NCBI GenBank assembly: GCA_028821475.1
Contig: JAPPGB010000096.1
Span: forward strand, 59,774-123,773
Source: Spirochaetaceae bacterium
Lineage (GTDB): Bacteria; Spirochaetota; Spirochaetia; SZUA-6; Bin103
Reading direction: 5' to 3'
DNA: 64,000 nt
Shown: piece by piece, positions 9,647 through 18,514 of the stretch
Numbering within the stretch: position 1 is the first letter of the stretch
Layout of the letters: every line of letters begins with the position of its first letter
Position numbers and translations under genes: made by a program
The notes under the pieces: model-generated
Database searches by the model: none
What the model was told of the DNA's origin: nothing
Seen by the model: only the letters and a program-made list of their open reading frames with translations

Positions 9647-10233
9647 GCGTCTCTCCTGTGGCGTGCTTCCAGTATAGGCCGGCTGGACCGGAGGCGCGCC
9701 CGTGGCAGGCGTGCGGGGGCGCCGATTTCGGGGCGCCGTCCAGCCCTCGTCCGCCGTTCGCCTGCCCGTTGCGGCCGGTGCGTTTCGTTCGGAATCGCGC
9801 CAACCCAGCGCCTGCGCCACCCGCCGCCACCCGCCTCTCGCCCGCCTCGCCCCGCACGCCCCGCAACGCCCCGCCCCGCGCCGTTGACAGGACCGCGCAG
9901 GTAGGATAGCCTCCTGATCGGGCTTCTGGGGCAGATTTCACCATGAAAATGACCTGCAGTGACAACGGACGCGCATCCCACAACTCCGGCGGCGTACGCG
10001 CTCGCCGGTACCGTGAATGCACCATGGACCCTACCTCACCGAGCTGAGCACCGACGAAGACGCACGTCCGCGTGACCTTACAGGAAGGCCACCCACCGCC
10101 CCAAGTGGGTTTCAAGCCGTCTCCATGAATGGAGAAGGGAGGTGCACGCTGGTTCTCGACACCAGACACGACTATAAGTGAGTCGAATCGTCGATTCATC
10201 GACCCGGACAACACACATTGGGAGGTAGTGACT
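9647..10233. other. 587-bp intergenic region with R2 core and a promoter-like pair
   Basis: This gap lies between a divergent PhyH gene and a binding-protein gene. It holds a hairpin-less copy of repeat R2 (about 9675-9738), and TTGACA at 9884-9889 with TAGCCT 17 bp downstream. A 33-codon ATG frame at 9943 (MKMTCSDNGRA...) has no visible homology. A small inverted repeat TCTCCAT/ATGGAGA lies near 10120-10135. The binding-protein start at 10234 has its own GGGAGGT ribosome site. Confidence 0.45.
9671..9676 (-). promoter_or_regulatory. putative -10 box of the PhyH gene
   Basis: On the minus strand this reads TATACT, a close match to TATAAT, about 25 nt before the ATG at 9646 and just upstream of the AGGAGAG ribosome site. 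No good -35 is visible at 17 bp. Confidence 0.4.
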
Positions 10234-12024
10234 ATGAATCGCTACACAACTGTCCTGATCGCAATCCTGGCAACCTCAGCAACCGTGCTGTGGGCAACCG
10301 GCGAATCAGAAGGGGCAGCCGTTATCGAGCAAGAGATGGTGGAAAACTGGCTCGGTGAAACCGTGCCGAAGCCGCAGCATGGCGGCGTGCTCAACATCCC
10401 GACCGCGTTCACTGCAGTCGATTCCTGGGATCAGTGGCGCTATCACCAGACCGGAACGCCGTTTACCGCCGGTATCTACCAGGCTTTCGGAGCAATAGAC
10501 ATCAGGACGCCGATCGAGGACAACCAGTTCCAGAGCGCCATGTTTACCTGGGACCAGTGGTACGGCATCATCGCCGAGAGCTGGGAGCAGGTCGATCCTC
10601 TGACCCTTACCATCGGCGTCAGGCAGGGCATAAAGTGGCAGAACAAGGAACCGATGAACGGTCGCGAACTGACCGCCGATGACGTCGTCTTCACGCTGCA
10701 CCGGCAGTACGGCCTGGGCAGCGGCTACACCGAAAAGAGCCCGCACCTCGGCGACGTTCACGTGGAATGGTTTGCCGGCGCGGAGGTAACCGCTCCCGAC
10801 CGCTACACAGTCAAGATCGTTACCACGGAGCCGCGACCGTTCCTGGCGTTCGCTACCATGTGCTTTGGCTGCGGCTTCGTCATTCAGCCGCCGGAAGTCG
10901 TCAAGCAATACGGCGACCTGGAGGATTGGCACAATGCGGTCGGTACCGGAGCCTGGATGCTGGTCGACTACGTGCCCGGATCGAAGGTGCAATATGCGCG
11001 CAATCCGGACTACTGGGAGAATGATCCGCGTTATCCGGACCAAAACCTTCAACTACCATACGCAGACGAGCTCAATGTCCTCATGATACCGGACGAGTCC
11101 ACGCGCATGGCCGCATTGCGGACCGGCAAGGTGGCGATGGCCGGCGGTTCACAACAGAATATCGACTGGCGCACCGCGGAGAGTCTGCAACAGACGAATC
11201 CCGAGCTCGAATACCTCGAAGTGGCTGGATCGGGAGGCAACGCCTGGGGCTTCAGCATGCGTGTCGACCGGGAGCCCTTCGACGATATCCGGGTGCGGCA
11301 AGCCATGGCGATGGCCGTGAACACGACGGAGATCGCGGAGGACTACTACGGCGGCAACGCGGAAGAGTATCCGTACGCCAAGCTGTCGTTGCCGTGGCCC
11401 AAGCAGTACATCAAACCGATCGACTGGTTCACCCCGGAAGTCCAGGCCACCTTCGGCTATGACCCGGAGGCGGCGAAACAGCTTCTCGCGGAGGCCGGCT
11501 ACGCCGACGGCTTCAAGACGGATATGCCGATTTCCGCGGTAATGGACCTCGAGTTGTATGAGCTCGCGGTCAGCTACCTGGCGGCGGTCGGTATCGACGT
11601 CGACATCAGAGTGATGGAGCACGGTGTCTACAAGGACATCGAATATGCCGCCGAATACGACGGGATGTTCTCTCAGTATGACCCGATGTCGGTGCTGCCT
11701 CCGTATCACGTCCTGAGCTGGTACCAGACCGGCATCGGATGGAACGCCAGTCAGGTCAGCGACCCGGTGTATGACAACCTGCGGCTCGCCGTACTGAAGG
11801 AAACCGACAAGGAAAAGCAGGATGAAATGTTCCACCGGTTGTACGCGATGCCGTACGAGAATACGTGGATCATTCCGTTTGCCCTGGCCAAGGAGTTCGT
11901 GTTCTGGCAGCCATGGCTGAAGCACTTCCGCGGCGAGGAGAAGACCCACGGCTGCGACCAGAAGCTGAACGTCATGAAGTACGTCTGGATCGACCAGCAA
12001 CTGAAAAACGAGATGGGCCACTAG
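10234..12024 (+). CDS. peptide-type ABC transporter substrate-binding protein (copy 1)
   Basis: 596 residues from ATG 10234, preceded by GGGAGGT. The N-terminal 20 residues form a signal peptide (MNRYTTVLIAILATSATVLW followed by ATGESEG). SBP_bac_5 family (DppA/OppA): the region ELTADDVVFTLHR, the DIRVRQAMAMAVN helix and the ANPDYWEND-like RNPDYWENDPRYP strand are typical. It delivers oligopeptides or similar solutes to OppB/OppC-type permeases. The C-terminus (DQQLKNEMGH) resembles the other two binding proteins here, marking a paralogous set. It converges on a permease pair on the other strand, so its own permeases may be those genes or lie elsewhere. Confidence 0.9.
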   Translation: MNRYTTVLIAILATSATVLWATGESEGAAVIEQEMVENWLGETVPKPQHGGVLNIPTAFTAVDSWDQWRYHQTGTPFTAGIYQAFGAIDIRTPIEDNQFQSAMFTWDQWYGIIAESWEQVDPLTLTIGVRQGIKWQNKEPMNGRELTADDVVFTLHRQYGLGSGYTEKSPHLGDVHVEWFAGAEVTAPDRYTVKIVTTEPRPFLAFATMCFGCGFVIQPPEVVKQYGDLEDWHNAVGTGAWMLVDYVPGSKVQYARNPDYWENDPRYPDQNLQLPYADELNVLMIPDESTRMAALRTGKVAMAGGSQQNIDWRTAESLQQTNPELEYLEVAGSGGNAWGFSMRVDREPFDDIRVRQAMAMAVNTTEIAEDYYGGNAEEYPYAKLSLPWPKQYIKPIDWFTPEVQATFGYDPEAAKQLLAEAGYADGFKTDMPISAVMDLELYELAVSYLAAVGIDVDIRVMEHGVYKDIEYAAEYDGMFSQYDPMSVLPPYHVLSWYQTGIGWNASQVSDPVYDNLRLAVLKETDKEKQDEMFHRLYAMPYENTWIIPFALAKEFVFWQPWLKHFRGEEKTHGCDQKLNVMKYVWIDQQLKNEMGH

Positions 12025-12054
12025 GACCAGGAGCCCGACGTGCAAGCATGAACC

Positions 12055-12084
12055 GGGGGCTGCCGGCAGATGTCGGCAGCCCCC
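12055..12084. terminator. bidirectional terminator hairpin
   Basis: A perfect 11-bp inverted repeat (GGGGGCTGCCG ... CGGCAGCCCCC) with an 8-nt loop sits between the convergent binding-protein and OppC genes, 31 bp after the first stop and 5 bp before the second. There is no long T tract. Its position fits termination from both sides. Confidence 0.75.
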
Positions 12085-12088
12085 TCTA

Positions 12089-13066
12089 CTACTGAGACTC
12101 TGTCTTGCCGGCCAGGATCGCCGTTCTCTTGGTCTCCATGCCGGCGTAGCTGCCGGCGCCCCCTCGCAGCCTGGGATCGAGCAGGTCGCGCACCGCGTCT
12201 CCGAACATGTTGACCCCGTAGATCACGGCGCCGAGGGCGAGGCCCGGCCAGAGCGCGAGGCCAGGCGCCAGGAACAGGTACTTGCGTCCGGTGCGACTCA
12301 GCATACCGCCCCAACTCGGCTCCGGCGGGGGGACCCCGAATCCGAGAAAGCTCAGCGTGGCTTCCAGCAGGATGACGCTCCCCATTCTGATCGAAACGAT
12401 GATCAGCACGGCGGGCATGATATTGGGCAGCAGGTGGCGCGCGAAGATCCTCCACAGCCGGCATCCAATGGCGTCCGCCGCCTGCACGTAGACCTGTTCC
12501 TTGATGCCGAGCACTGCACTTCTTATTACCCGTGAAGTAGTGATGCCCATGTGCAATCCGACAATCAATATCACCTGTCCGATACCGGGCCCGACGATCG
12601 ACATGATGGTGATCAGAATCAGGATATCGGGAAAGCACATCCAGGCGTCGACGAAGCGCTGCATGAGCATGTCGTACTTGCCGCCGAGGAACGCGCTCGG
12701 GATACCGATCAGCAGAGACACCGCGACCGACAGCAGGGTGGCGAATACGCCGACCATCATGGATATTCGAGCTCCGTAGATGACCCGGCTGAGCATGTCC
12801 CTGCCGAGCGTATCGGTGCCCAGAAGGTACTGCGCCGACGGCGGGCTCAAGCGGTCGGACGGATGCGGCTCATTGACCCCGTCAGGGGCCAGGACCGGCG
12901 CGAAAATCCCGGTGAAAAAAAACATCAGGACCACGACTCCACCGAGCGCCCCCAGCGGCTTTTCCCGGACCAACCGGCCGCAAAACTCAACCAGCGGACC
13001 CCGTCTGAGCGGCTCCACCGCGGCGCCCGCACCGGTCTGCTCGGCGCGACTACTCACTGCCTGCAT
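12089..13066 (-). CDS. OppC/DppC-type ABC permease (pair 1)
   Basis: 325 residues. There is an N-terminal cytoplasmic segment, a first membrane helix (GALGGVVVLMFFFTGIFAPVL), then the GTDTLGRDMLSRVIYGARIS motif typical of OppC proteins. A five-helix BPD_transp_1 domain follows, with a coupling EAA-type loop (AADAIGCRLWRIFARHLLPN). The C-terminus has the DLLDPRLRGG tail. It forms the inner-membrane channel with OppB encoded just upstream; its start overlaps the OppB stop region by 17 bp, so the two are one operon. No ATPase gene is present. Confidence 0.92.
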   Translation of the reverse strand: MQAVSSRAEQTGAGAAVEPLRRGPLVEFCGRLVREKPLGALGGVVVLMFFFTGIFAPVLAPDGVNEPHPSDRLSPPSAQYLLGTDTLGRDMLSRVIYGARISMMVGVFATLLSVAVSLLIGIPSAFLGGKYDMLMQRFVDAWMCFPDILILITIMSIVGPGIGQVILIVGLHMGITTSRVIRSAVLGIKEQVYVQAADAIGCRLWRIFARHLLPNIMPAVLIIVSIRMGSVILLEATLSFLGFGVPPPEPSWGGMLSRTGRKYLFLAPGLALWPGLALGAVIYGVNMFGDAVRDLLDPRLRGGAGSYAGMETKRTAILAGKTESQ

Positions 13067-14030
13067 CCCGCCCGGTGTCGTATGAAATCCGCGGATCGAG
13101 CCACGCGTAGGTCAGATCGACCCCAAGGTTGACCAGCAGCACGAATCCGGCAAAGAACAGGTTCACGCCGGAGACAATCGTGTAGTCCCGGTAGCTCAGC
13201 GCGTCCACCGCAAGCATGCCCATGCCCGGCAGTGCAAATATCTTCTCGATCACCACCTGGCCGCCAATCAGGACCGGAATCATCAACCCGATGTAGGTGA
13301 TCACCGGAATCAACGCATTCTTGAGCGCGTGCCGGAACACCACCAGCCGTTCGCGGAGACCCTTCGACCAGGCGGTCCGGACGTAGTCCTGGCGCAACAC
13401 GTCCAGCATCATGGTACGCGACATCCTCATGGTGACGCCGGACATGCTCATGCCCAGCACGATTGCGGGAACCAGGACCGTCTTCAGGTTTTCCAGCGGA
13501 TCTTCGGAAAAGGGCACATACAGCACGGGCGGCGACCAGTTCCACCAGATGGACGGGTAGACCATCACCATGGTGGCCAGCCAGAAACCGGGAACGGCGA
13601 TACCGAATATGGCGAATATGCGGCCCACGTAGTCGCCGATCGTGTCCTGCCGCAGGGCGGAGTAGACACCGATCGGTACCGCCACGAGCTGCGACAGAAT
13701 AAGGGCCAACAGTCCCACTTCGAAAGAGACCGGGATGCGGCGCATTATCTCTTCGGTGATTGGCGTCTTCCAGCGCAGTGAGTTGCCCAGGTCTCCATGC
13801 ATCAGGATATTTCCGATCCAGCGCACGTACTGGACGTGAGCCGGCACGTCCAGCCCCAGCATCTTTTCCAGCCGCTCGCGGTCGATGTTGCCGATGCCGC
13901 CGCCCAATTCAGACAGCGTCAAGGTAATGATGTCACCGGGAATGAGCCGAACGGTGAAGAAGACGATGAGGGTGACGATGAACAGCGTGGGGATGACGAG
14001 CAGCGTCCGTCTGATCAGATACCCGGCCAT
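13050..14030 (-). CDS. OppB/DppB-type ABC permease (pair 1)
   Basis: 326 residues. The N-terminus MAGYLIRRTLLVIPTLFIV is the hallmark first helix of OppB/DppB, followed by the periplasmic GLDVPAHVQYVRWIGNIL motif. Six membrane helices and the RTAWSKGLRERLVVFRHALK cytoplasmic loop contact the ATPases. The C-terminal DPRI tail is also typical. First gene of the pair-1 permease operon; OppC overlaps its end. Upstream lies a repeat-rich gap. Confidence 0.93.
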   Translation of the reverse strand: MAGYLIRRTLLVIPTLFIVTLIVFFTVRLIPGDIITLTLSELGGGIGNIDRERLEKMLGLDVPAHVQYVRWIGNILMHGDLGNSLRWKTPITEEIMRRIPVSFEVGLLALILSQLVAVPIGVYSALRQDTIGDYVGRIFAIFGIAVPGFWLATMVMVYPSIWWNWSPPVLYVPFSEDPLENLKTVLVPAIVLGMSMSGVTMRMSRTMMLDVLRQDYVRTAWSKGLRERLVVFRHALKNALIPVITYIGLMIPVLIGGQVVIEKIFALPGMGMLAVDALSYRDYTIVSGVNLFFAGFVLLVNLGVDLTYAWLDPRISYDTGRDAGSE

Positions 14031-14059
14031 GTTCGCTTGCCGCCGCTAGCAGCCCGTGG

Positions 14060-14290
14060 TGGAACCCGGCGTCGCACCGAGAGCGGCGAGGCGCCCGGCT
14101 GGCAAGGCGCGACGAACGAGCATATCAGGGCGTAGGAGTCTGTCGGGTTCCGACAGGCTCCTACGCGTAGGTGGGGATGGGCCGAAAGCGGCGTCCATTG
14201 GACGGCGGTTTCGGGGCGATATGTGAGCGAGGAGCAACGCAGCCAGCCGGGATGGATCGCCGCTCGAATGCAGCCGGAGTTTCGCCACGG
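14060..14290. repeat. dispersed repeat R1, copy 1, interrupted by R2
   Basis: The left part begins GTGGAACCCGGCGTCGCACC and the right part contains GTGAGCGAG, CACGCAGCC-like and TGCAGCCGG.GTTTCGCCACGG. Both parts recur in the same order at 55901-56045. Here they are separated by about 90 extra bp that match repeat R2. Confidence 0.7.
14131..14219. repeat. dispersed hairpin repeat R2, copy 1
   Basis: It starts with a 15-bp inverted repeat with one mismatch (GTAGGAGTCTGTCGG / CCGACAGGCTCCTAC, 14132-14164). A tail follows: TGGGCCGAAAGCG, a short variable part, then GGCGGTTTCGGGGCG. The same hairpin plus tail occurs at 60131-60218; the tail alone near 9675-9738. Confidence 0.7.
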
Positions 14291-14456
14291 GCTGCTGAGT
14301 CTACACCACTCCGATTGCATGTCAACTGGCTGGTCACCACAGCCGCCGCGGTAACCGGCATTCGGGGTGCAGGCCGCCGTGGCTCCCACGAGGATGCCGG
14401 TTGTGCCCGACTCCGCGCAGCCGTCCCGCGCTCCGCGCACGACCTTCTCGCACCGG

Positions 14457-15503
14457 TCATCCCGCGCGCTCCCCGCGGCCGGTGCCCCGCGCCGCACGCG
14501 CCGCAATCCGGCTGATGCCACGGCCGCCCATCCGCCCGCTGGCGCCGCGCAGCCGGGGATCGAGCAGGTCGCGCAGGGTGTCGCCGAACATGTTCAGGCA
14601 GTACACCACCAGCGCCAGGCAGAAGCCGGGCCAGAACGCCAGGCTCGGCGCGCGTTCCATGTAGCGCCGCCCCTCATCGCTGAGCATGCCGCCCCAACTG
14701 GGAATCTCCGGCGGCAGGCCGAACCCCAGGAAGCTCAGCGACGCTTCCGCCAGGATCACGTAACCGATGGTGGTCGAGAACAGGATGATCACCGGCGGTA
14801 CCACGTTGGGCAGCACGTGGCGCAGCAGGATCTTCAGGCGGCTGGTGCCGATCGCCTCGGCGGCGGTGAGGTAGGCGTTCTCCTTGATGCCGATCACGGC
14901 GCCGCGGATCACGCGCGAGGCCTGGATGCCCGAATAGGTGCCGACGATCAGGATGATCTGCAGCATGCCCGGCCCCACCAGCGACATGATGGTGATCAGC
15001 AGGAGTATGCCCGGAATGGCCATGAACGCATCCACGACGCGCTGCACCGCGATGTCGAGCCGGCCACCGAGGAAGCCGGAGGGCACGCCGATCAGGATGC
15101 CGAGCCCGGTGCTCAACGTGGTGGCGGTCAGGCCGATGGTCACCGAGATGCGCGCCCCGTGCATCAGGCGGCTGAACAGGTCGCGCCCCAACTGGTCGGT
15201 GCCGAGCCAGTAGGTGGCCGACGGCGGCTTGAGGCGGTCGGTCATGCGCACCGCGTTCACGTCGTGGGGCGCGAGCTGGTCGGCGAAGATGCCGGCGAAC
15301 AGCATCAGCACGACGATGCCGCCGAACACCGCCCCGGCCGGCTTGCGGCGCAGCAACTCGCGCACAAACGCAACGAAGCCGGTGCCGCGCGCCGCCGGTT
15401 CCCGCGCCGCGGGAGCCTGTCGGCCCTGCCGACGAGGTCCCGTGGTACGGTGGGATGCGCCACGGGCGCCGCCGCCCGTCGGCGGATCTGGGGAGCTACT
15501 CAT
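14457..15503 (-). CDS. OppC/DppC-type ABC permease (pair 2)
   Basis: 348 residues. A Pro/Arg-rich N-terminal tail of about 45 residues precedes the first helix (AVFGGIVVLMLFAGIFADQL). GTDQLGRDLFSRLMHGARIS, five further helices, the EAA-like loop AAEAIGTSRLKILLRHVLPN and DLLDPRLRG identify OppC. The C-terminus has an unusual basic tail. Its start overlaps OppB (pair 2) by 8 bp; it closes the operon SBP2-OppB2-OppC2. Confidence 0.92.
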   Translation of the reverse strand: MSSSPDPPTGGGARGASHRTTGPRRQGRQAPAAREPAARGTGFVAFVRELLRRKPAGAVFGGIVVLMLFAGIFADQLAPHDVNAVRMTDRLKPPSATYWLGTDQLGRDLFSRLMHGARISVTIGLTATTLSTGLGILIGVPSGFLGGRLDIAVQRVVDAFMAIPGILLLITIMSLVGPGMLQIILIVGTYSGIQASRVIRGAVIGIKENAYLTAAEAIGTSRLKILLRHVLPNVVPPVIILFSTTIGYVILAEASLSFLGFGLPPEIPSWGGMLSDEGRRYMERAPSLAFWPGFCLALVVYCLNMFGDTLRDLLDPRLRGASGRMGGRGISRIAARAARGTGRGERAG

Positions 15504-16458
15504 GTCGCACCCGCGGGTCGAGCCACGAGTAGGTGATGTCGGTGAGCAGGTTGACCAGCACCACCACCGCGGCGAACACCACGTTGATGCCCGACACCAG
15601 CGGGTAGTCGCGCCGCCCCACCGCGTCGACCAGCAGGCGGCCCATGCCGGGGAGCTGAAAGATCTCCTCCACGATCACCGCCCCGCCGATCACGATCGGA
15701 AGCTGCACCGCCACGTGCGTGAGCACCGGGATGGTGGCGTTCTTGACCGCGTGCCGGATCACCACCAGGCGCTCGGACAGGCCCTTGGACCAGGCGGTGC
15801 GGATGTAGTCGGCGCGCAGCACCTCCAGCATCATGGTGCGCGTCATGCGCATGCTCAGGCCGGCCAGCGCGGTGCCCAGGACCACCGCCGGCAGCAGCAC
15901 GTGGGCCAAGTGGCCGAGCGGATCCTCCACCAGCGGGTTGAGCTCGATCGGCGGCGCCCAGCCCCACCACACCGACGGGTAGATCATGACCATGGTGCCG
16001 GTCCAGAACGGCGGCACCGAGACGAGGATGATCGCCAGCGAGCGCGCCAGGTAGTCCGCCACGCTGTCCTGGCGCACCGCCGAGTAGATGCCGACCGGCA
16101 GCGACACCAAGAGGCTCACGACGATCGCCATCGCACCCAGTTCCAGGGTCACCCCGATGCGCTGCCGGATCAGCACCGCCACCGGCTCGATCGCCATCAG
16201 CGGATCGCCGAAGTCGCCACGCAGCACGATGTCGCCGAGCCATGCCAGGTACTGGACGTGCAGCGGGCGGTCCAGCCCCAGCGCCGCCTCCAGGGCCTCG
16301 CGGGAGGGCAGATTGGCGCGCCCGCTCACCGACATCTGCGCGAACATCACGTCGATCACGTCGCCCGGGATCAGCCGCACCGACAGGAACACGATGACGC
16401 TTACGATCAGCAGCGTCGGGATCAGCAGGAGGACGCGTCTGAGGAGATAGGTGTACAT
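15496..16458 (-). CDS. OppB/DppB-type ABC permease (pair 2)
   Basis: 320 residues starting MYTYLLRRVLLLIPTLLIV. It carries SVRLIPGDVIDVM, GLDRPLHVQYLAWLGDI, the RTAWSKGLSERLVVIRHAVK loop and a final DPRVRHE tail, all as in OppB. It lies 108 bp after the binding-protein gene, with a strong hairpin in between, and overlaps OppC by 8 bp. It forms the membrane pore for peptide-like solutes. Confidence 0.93.
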   Translation of the reverse strand: MYTYLLRRVLLLIPTLLIVSVIVFLSVRLIPGDVIDVMFAQMSVSGRANLPSREALEAALGLDRPLHVQYLAWLGDIVLRGDFGDPLMAIEPVAVLIRQRIGVTLELGAMAIVVSLLVSLPVGIYSAVRQDSVADYLARSLAIILVSVPPFWTGTMVMIYPSVWWGWAPPIELNPLVEDPLGHLAHVLLPAVVLGTALAGLSMRMTRTMMLEVLRADYIRTAWSKGLSERLVVIRHAVKNATIPVLTHVAVQLPIVIGGAVIVEEIFQLPGMGRLLVDAVGRRDYPLVSGINVVFAAVVVLVNLLTDITYSWLDPRVRHE

Positions 16459-16492
16459 CGGCGCGCGCCGCGGACCGGGATCAGAAAAATGA

Positions 16493-16528
16493 GGCCGTCG
16501 TCCCGCGATCGGGTGCGGAATGACGGCC
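16493..16528 (-). promoter_or_regulatory. intercistronic hairpin between SBP2 and OppB2
   Basis: A 14-bp arm pair (GGCCGTCGTCCCGC / GCGGAATGACGGCC, two mismatches) with an 8-nt loop lies in the 108-bp gap after the binding-protein stop. Such hairpins commonly stabilise the upstream mRNA or attenuate read-through, giving more binding protein than permease. Role inferred from position. Confidence 0.55.
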
Positions 16529-16566
16529 CTGGATACGGAAAATAAGATCCAACCGGGATCGCGGCC

Positions 16567-18375
16567 TCAGTATCCCATCGACTCCTTGAGGGGCTGGTCG
16601 ACCCACACCCGGGCGAACACGTGGCCGAAGCCGTAGTCGGTGCCCAGGCGGAACTCGCCGCGATAGCTCTTCAGCCACGGCCACCACACGCGGTAGTTGC
16701 CGTTCATGGCCAGCGGTATGAGCCAGTGTTCCTTCATGACACGGTCGTTGGTGGCGGTCAGGTTGGCCACGTAGTCGTCGATGTCGCCGGAGGCGAGTCC
16801 GGCCTTGTAGGTCGCGTCGTAGGTCTCGTCGTCATGGCGGCCGATGTTCCACGGGAACGGATCGCCGTCGCGGCCGAAGAAGTGGTTCATCGACCCGTCG
16901 ACGCCCGGGTAGGCGGCGCCGAACCCCTTCGGTGCCATCTGCTCGAGCTGGCCGCCCATCACGTGTTCGTTGTAGGCGGTCGGCTCCATGGTCTTGATCT
17001 CCATCTCCACGCCGATCTCGGCAAAGTAGCTCTGCGCGATCCGGAACAGGTCCAGGTCGTCCGCGGAGCTGATCACGAGGGTGGTCTTGAAGCCGTCGGG
17101 ATAGCCGGCCTCCGCGAGCAGTTCGCGCGCCCGCTCCGGGTTGTACTGAAACGCCTCCTGGACCCGCTCCGGCATTTCGTCGAACGGGGTGTAGTAGCCG
17201 GTCACGCACGACCAGCACACGAAGTTGTCCTCCATCAGCGAGTTCAGCACGCCGCCGCCCCAGGTCGCCGCCAGCTCGTCGCGGTTGATCGCCATCTGCA
17301 GCGCCTCGCGCACCCGGATGTCGGGATAGAACGGCGCCGCGCCGTGGCGCATGACGATGCTCTGGCCGGTCATCGCGAACTGCTTGTACTGGAGGTCGGG
17401 ATGGGTCCTCTCCAGGCTGTCGCGCTCCTCCCAGGTCACCCCGACGTCGGCGAAGTTCAGCGGGCCGAGCACGTCGAGCTGGGCGGAGCGCAGGGCCGCC
17501 AGCTTGGTGGCCTTGTCCGCGATGAAGATCTGCTTGTACTCGTCGACGTAGGGAAGCTGGAACTGCTGATCCGGGAACAGCTCGTCATGGCCCCAGTAGT
17601 TGGGATTCCGCACCCAGGTCAGCGAGGTGCCCGGGTTGTAGTCCTGGATCATGAACGGGCCGGTGCCGCGAAAGTTGGTCAGCACCTTGCTGTCCTCGCC
17701 GAACTCGTCGATCACCTCGCGTGGCGGGGCGATGGTGTCTGCCCAGCCGGCAACCAGAAACAGGTACAGCACGAACGCGTTGGCCGGGTGCTTGAACTCT
17801 ACGGTGTACTTGTCGATCGCCTCGACCGACTCCATGGTCTCGAAGAACGTGTGGCCGTTGAACGGCGACTTCTCGAACACGCCTCCGACGCCGTAGATGC
17901 GCTGGAAGTGGAACACGACATCGTCCGCCACGAACTCGCGCCCGTTCACCGGCGGCAGGTCGTGCCAGTGCACTCCCTGGCGCAGGTGGAAGATCGTGGT
18001 GTTGGCGTCGGGCTGCTCCCAGCTCGCCGCCAGGCCCGGGATCGCCGTGCCGGGTGACCACCAGGCCGAGTAGTCTTCGATGCTGCGGTCCGCCGCCCAG
18101 TCGTTCGCTCCCAGCCGTTCGGCGCCGGGCGAGTTGGTCATCGCGGCCCAGCCGTAGTAGTTGTCGAAGCCGTGCTCTTCGGTCTCCGGTACGCCGAGGA
18201 AGGTGATGGTCCCCCCGTACTCGGGCTTCTCCTGCATCTCGCCCCAGACGTTCTCGATCATCTCCCGCTCCGGGAGCGCCGCCTGCTCCGCCTCGCCGGT
18301 CGCCCACGCGGCTCCGGCCGCCAGCCCAAGCACCAGAACCACCGCCACCGGGCTCTTCCAACTGCAACAACGCAT
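16567..18375 (-). CDS. peptide-type ABC transporter substrate-binding protein (copy 2)
   Basis: 602 residues from ATG 18375, chosen for the strong GGAGGAGGT site 7-8 nt upstream. Signal peptide: MRCCSWKSPVAVVLVLGLAA then GAAWATGEAEQ. SBP_bac_5 features include REFVADDVVFHFQRIYG, FRGTGPFMIQDYNPG, RNPNYWGHDELFPDQ and DIRVREALQMAINRDEL. It ends VDQPLKESMGY, like the other two copies. First gene of SBP2-OppB2-OppC2. Ligand unknown. Confidence 0.93.
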   Translation of the reverse strand: MRCCSWKSPVAVVLVLGLAAGAAWATGEAEQAALPEREMIENVWGEMQEKPEYGGTITFLGVPETEEHGFDNYYGWAAMTNSPGAERLGANDWAADRSIEDYSAWWSPGTAIPGLAASWEQPDANTTIFHLRQGVHWHDLPPVNGREFVADDVVFHFQRIYGVGGVFEKSPFNGHTFFETMESVEAIDKYTVEFKHPANAFVLYLFLVAGWADTIAPPREVIDEFGEDSKVLTNFRGTGPFMIQDYNPGTSLTWVRNPNYWGHDELFPDQQFQLPYVDEYKQIFIADKATKLAALRSAQLDVLGPLNFADVGVTWEERDSLERTHPDLQYKQFAMTGQSIVMRHGAAPFYPDIRVREALQMAINRDELAATWGGGVLNSLMEDNFVCWSCVTGYYTPFDEMPERVQEAFQYNPERARELLAEAGYPDGFKTTLVISSADDLDLFRIAQSYFAEIGVEMEIKTMEPTAYNEHVMGGQLEQMAPKGFGAAYPGVDGSMNHFFGRDGDPFPWNIGRHDDETYDATYKAGLASGDIDDYVANLTATNDRVMKEHWLIPLAMNGNYRVWWPWLKSYRGEFRLGTDYGFGHVFARVWVDQPLKESMGY

Positions 18376-18514
18376 CAAGTTACCTCCTCCTGCGTCACTC
18401 TGTGAGTGCCCTCTCCTTACCACGCCCCGCCCACCTCGTCAATTCATTCAGCGGGCGGAGCAGGCGGAGCCGGGCAGAGCGGTTGGCCATCCAGGCGAGT
18501 GGGCCAGCACCTGC

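Larger units (their letters stand above)
14031..14456. other. gene-free gap with nested repeats R1 and R2
   Basis: These 426 bp between two permease operons hold no supported gene. They contain a full copy of repeat R1 (14060-14290), into which a copy of hairpin repeat R2 (14131-14219) is nested. The rest is GC-rich and featureless. Confidence 0.6.
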
